From Aquirhabdus sp. (lineage in GTDB: Bacteria; Pseudomonadota; Gammaproteobacteria; Pseudomonadales; Moraxellaceae), in contig JASLEL010000201.1 in NCBI GenBank assembly GCA_030151145.1, forward strand, positions 1 through 10,854: a stretch of 10,854 bases of DNA. Reading direction: 5' to 3'. The translations under genes were made by a program, and so were the position numbers. Of the stretch, positions 9,046-10,854 are shown one piece after another (within the stretch, counting starts at the first letter, position 1; each line of letters starts with the position of its first letter). The notes beneath the pieces are model-generated. The model was not told the origin of the DNA. It searched no databases and was given only the letters and a program-made list of their open reading frames with translations.

Positions 9046-10344
9046 GTGAGTCTGTTCAATCATTTTCTCATCATCGGTGTCCTGATCGCCGCCTGCGCCT
9101 TCCTTGCCATGTCTGAGATCTCGATTGCCGCCGCACGCAAGATCAAGCTGCGTATCCTGGCCGAGAGCCATCCCAATGCGGAGAAAGTCCTCGCAGTACA
9201 GGATCAGCCCGGCCATTTCTTTGCTGCCGTCCAGATCGGACTCAATGCCATTGCCATCTTGGGCGGTATCTTGGGTGAAGCCGCCTTCACCCCCTATATC
9301 GAAGGCACGATCGGACTCGTCTATCACGGTGCAGCACTGCATACGATCAGCTTTCTGTTGTCCTTCCTGTTTGTGACCACGCTGTTTATCATCTTTGCCG
9401 ACCTCATGCCCAAGCGCATCGCCATGATCGCGCCTGAGAGTGTCGCCATGCGCGTGGTCAATCCGCTGCTGGTGTTTATCCGTTTTTGCAAACCCCTGAT
9501 CTGGTGCATCAATGGCATCGCCGACAGTCTGTTTCGTCTGTTTAATGTACCCATGGCGCGTAACGATGAGATCACCTACGACGACATTACCGCCTTCGTC
9601 GATGCCGGTGCCGAAGCAGGCGCGATTCATAAACAAGAGCTGCACCTGATCGAGAATGTTTTTGAGCTGGAGTCGCGCACCGTACCCTCGTCCATGACCT
9701 CACGCGAAAGCGTCGTATATTTCACGCTCAAAGAAACCGCCGACACGATGAAGCAGAAGATCGGCGCGCATCCTCATACCAAATTTCTCGTCTGCGACGA
9801 GACCATCGACCATGTGGTCGGCTATGTCGACACCAAGGACATCCTGCTGCGTATCATCCAGAACCAGCCCCTGACCCCGATCAATGAAGCCACCATGCGC
9901 AGTGCACTCATGATCCCCGACTCACTCACGCTGTCGGAGTTACTTGAGCGCTTTAAAGCCACACGCGAGGACTTTGCGGTGGTGATCAACGAATACGCAC
10001 TGGTGGTCGGCGTCATTACCTTGAACGACGTCATGAGCACGGTGATGGGCGACCTCGTGAGTCAGATTCAGGAAGAACAAGTGGTGCAGCGTGACGATCA
10101 CTCATGGCTGGTGGATGGCGTGACGCCGATTGAGGATGTCAAACGCATCCTCGGCCTTGAGGCCCTGCCCGATGAGGAAAACTACGAAACCATCGCCGGC
10201 TTTATCATGTATATGCTGCGCAAGATCCCCAAGCGCACCGATAGCGTGGACTATGCGGGCTTTAAGTTTGAAGTGGTGGACATCGACAATTACAAGATCG
10301 ACCAGTTATTAGTGACCCGTATCGACCCACCTTCTCTCGGATAA
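9046..10344 (+). CDS. paeA: PaeA/YtfL-type DUF21-CBS membrane protein, putative polyamine exporter
   Basis: Inner-membrane protein of the hemolysin C/CNNM-like family. Its E. coli and Salmonella relative PaeA (formerly YtfL) protects stationary-phase cells from cadaverine and putrescine and is thought to export them. The 432 residues show a DUF21 transmembrane domain (hydrophobic segments about 5-27, 60-82, 100-122 and 136-158) with MSEIS (22-26), VQIGLNA (62-68), ILGG (71-74) and PKR (122-124), two CBS domains (about 215-272 and 282-338) including VPSSMT (213-218) and FAVVINEYALVVGVITLNDVM (310-330), and a CorC_HlyC domain (about 350-427) with NYETIAGF (379-386), KIPKRTD (393-399) and VDIDNY (411-416). 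These motifs match YtfL closely along the whole length. The start is a GTG with AAGGA 8 bases upstream (9033-9037), and MSLFNHFLII runs directly into the first membrane segment. Substrate is inferred from homology. Confidence 0.93.
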   Translation: MSLFNHFLIIGVLIAACAFLAMSEISIAAARKIKLRILAESHPNAEKVLAVQDQPGHFFAAVQIGLNAIAILGGILGEAAFTPYIEGTIGLVYHGAALHTISFLLSFLFVTTLFIIFADLMPKRIAMIAPESVAMRVVNPLLVFIRFCKPLIWCINGIADSLFRLFNVPMARNDEITYDDITAFVDAGAEAGAIHKQELHLIENVFELESRTVPSSMTSRESVVYFTLKETADTMKQKIGAHPHTKFLVCDETIDHVVGYVDTKDILLRIIQNQPLTPINEATMRSALMIPDSLTLSELLERFKATREDFAVVINEYALVVGVITLNDVMSTVMGDLVSQIQEEQVVQRDDHSWLVDGVTPIEDVKRILGLEALPDEENYETIAGFIMYMLRKIPKRTDSVDYAGFKFEVVDIDNYKIDQLLVTRIDPPSLG

Positions 10345-10393
10345 CCACAGGTCACCCCGCATCACCATCTCAGACGACAAGGCCAAGATCGAC

Positions 10394-10428
10394 GACAAAA
10401 AAGATAGCATGACGCGATGCTTTTTGTC
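10394..10428 (+). terminator. Candidate terminator after paeA
   Basis: AGCAT (10406-10410) and ATGCT (10417-10421) form a short stem with a 6-base loop, ending in five T residues (10421-10425). Outer bases GACAAAA (10394-10400) and TTTTGTC (10422-10428) can extend it around a 5-base bulge. It starts 49 bases after the paeA stop. On the minus strand it also ends in a T-run. The core stem is short, so efficiency is uncertain. Confidence 0.55.
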
Positions 10429-10505
10429 ATAGTCGACAATGCACGTATATGACATTCTTACGCCCTAATTTTTCTTGTTAACCTGAATACGAACCCATTC
10501 CTCGC

Positions 10506-10854
10506 ATGAACACCACTTCAACCATCAAAAGCGTTTTCATCACCGGCGCTGGTGCCGGTATCGGAGCAGCCACAGCACGCGTATTTGCCGAGCATGGCTG
10601 GTTTGTCGGCCTCTATGACCGTGATGCCGGTGCCGTTCGTCATCTGGCAGACGAGATCGGCGCCCATCAGACCATTGCCGGGCGTCTGGATGTGACCCGA
10701 CCCGAAGAGTGGAGCGCCGCGCTGGAAGGCTTTGTCGCCCGCGCCCACCGTCTTGATGTCCTGATCAACAATGCCGGGATTCTGTATTCAGGCAACTTTG
10801 AAGACACTGCGCTTGAGGATCATTTGCGCACCATCGATGTCAATGTCAAAGGCG
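10506..10854 (+). CDS. Short-chain dehydrogenase/reductase, 5' part only
   Basis: Partial gene cut by the window edge; 116 residues are visible with no stop. It is a classical SDR: the Rossmann glycine motif TGAGAGIG (13-20), Asp38 at the end of the second strand (LYDRD), which usually favours NAD(H) over NADP(H), LDV (61-63) placing Asp62 near the adenine ring, NNAG (88-91) and Asn113 in VNVKG. The catalytic Ser-Tyr-Lys would lie beyond the window. The substrate cannot be told from this part. The ATG directly precedes the first strand of the fold and no upstream start is evident; the ribosome site is poor. It lies 161 bases after paeA beyond a candidate terminator, so it probably has its own promoter, though I could not pick one out. 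Cytoplasmic; no signal peptide. Confidence 0.92.
   Translation, partial: MNTTSTIKSVFITGAGAGIGAATARVFAEHGWFVGLYDRDAGAVRHLADEIGAHQTIAGRLDVTRPEEWSAALEGFVARAHRLDVLINNAGILYSGNFEDTALEDHLRTIDVNVKG

Noticed and set aside
9040..9645. 201-codon minus-strand frame antisense to paeA
   Set aside because: Asp/Gly/Gln-rich shadow of the hydrophobic DUF21 coding sequence.

Overview
This is an ordinary chromosomal stretch of a gammaproteobacterium, probably Pseudomonadales (Moraxellaceae or Pseudomonas relatives). Three things suggest this: a serS-cysG gene pair as in Pseudomonas, a full-length three-activity CysG, and protein sequences close to, but clearly distinct from, the enterobacterial YgiQ, SerS, CysG and PaeA. 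This assignment comes from recalled family sequences, not from a search. I see no mobile element, CRISPR array, tRNA, rRNA or phage gene.

Layout: bases 1-8759 are coded entirely on the minus strand, read right to left: serS (7488-8759), cysG (5983-7365), a DUF2167 exported membrane protein (4711-5796), an M50 site-2 protease (3967-4674), ygiQ (1408-3789) and a YeaD-type hexose-6-phosphate mutarotase (65-988). Bases 8760-9045 form a divergent control region. On the plus strand follow paeA/ytfL (9046-10344), a DUF21/CBS/CorC_HlyC membrane protein, and the 5' part of a short-chain dehydrogenase/reductase (from 10506, cut by the window end).

Transcription units inferred from spacing and terminators: serS and cysG may be co-transcribed, with a 12-bp hairpin lying between them; cysG ends at a strong intrinsic terminator (5915-5944). 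DUF2167 and the M50 protease are separated by only 36 bases and probably form a two-gene operon. ygiQ and the mutarotase each have their own candidate promoter and terminator.

Together the genes cover translation (SerRS), siroheme synthesis for sulfite/nitrite reductases (CysG), sugar-phosphate anomer conversion (YeaD), polyamine export (PaeA), intramembrane proteolysis (M50) and two poorly understood families (YgiQ, DUF2167). I found no convincing new system. The most useful leads are the DUF2167-M50 pairing, the strand-asymmetric hairpin between serS and cysG, and the repeat-rich leader before paeA.
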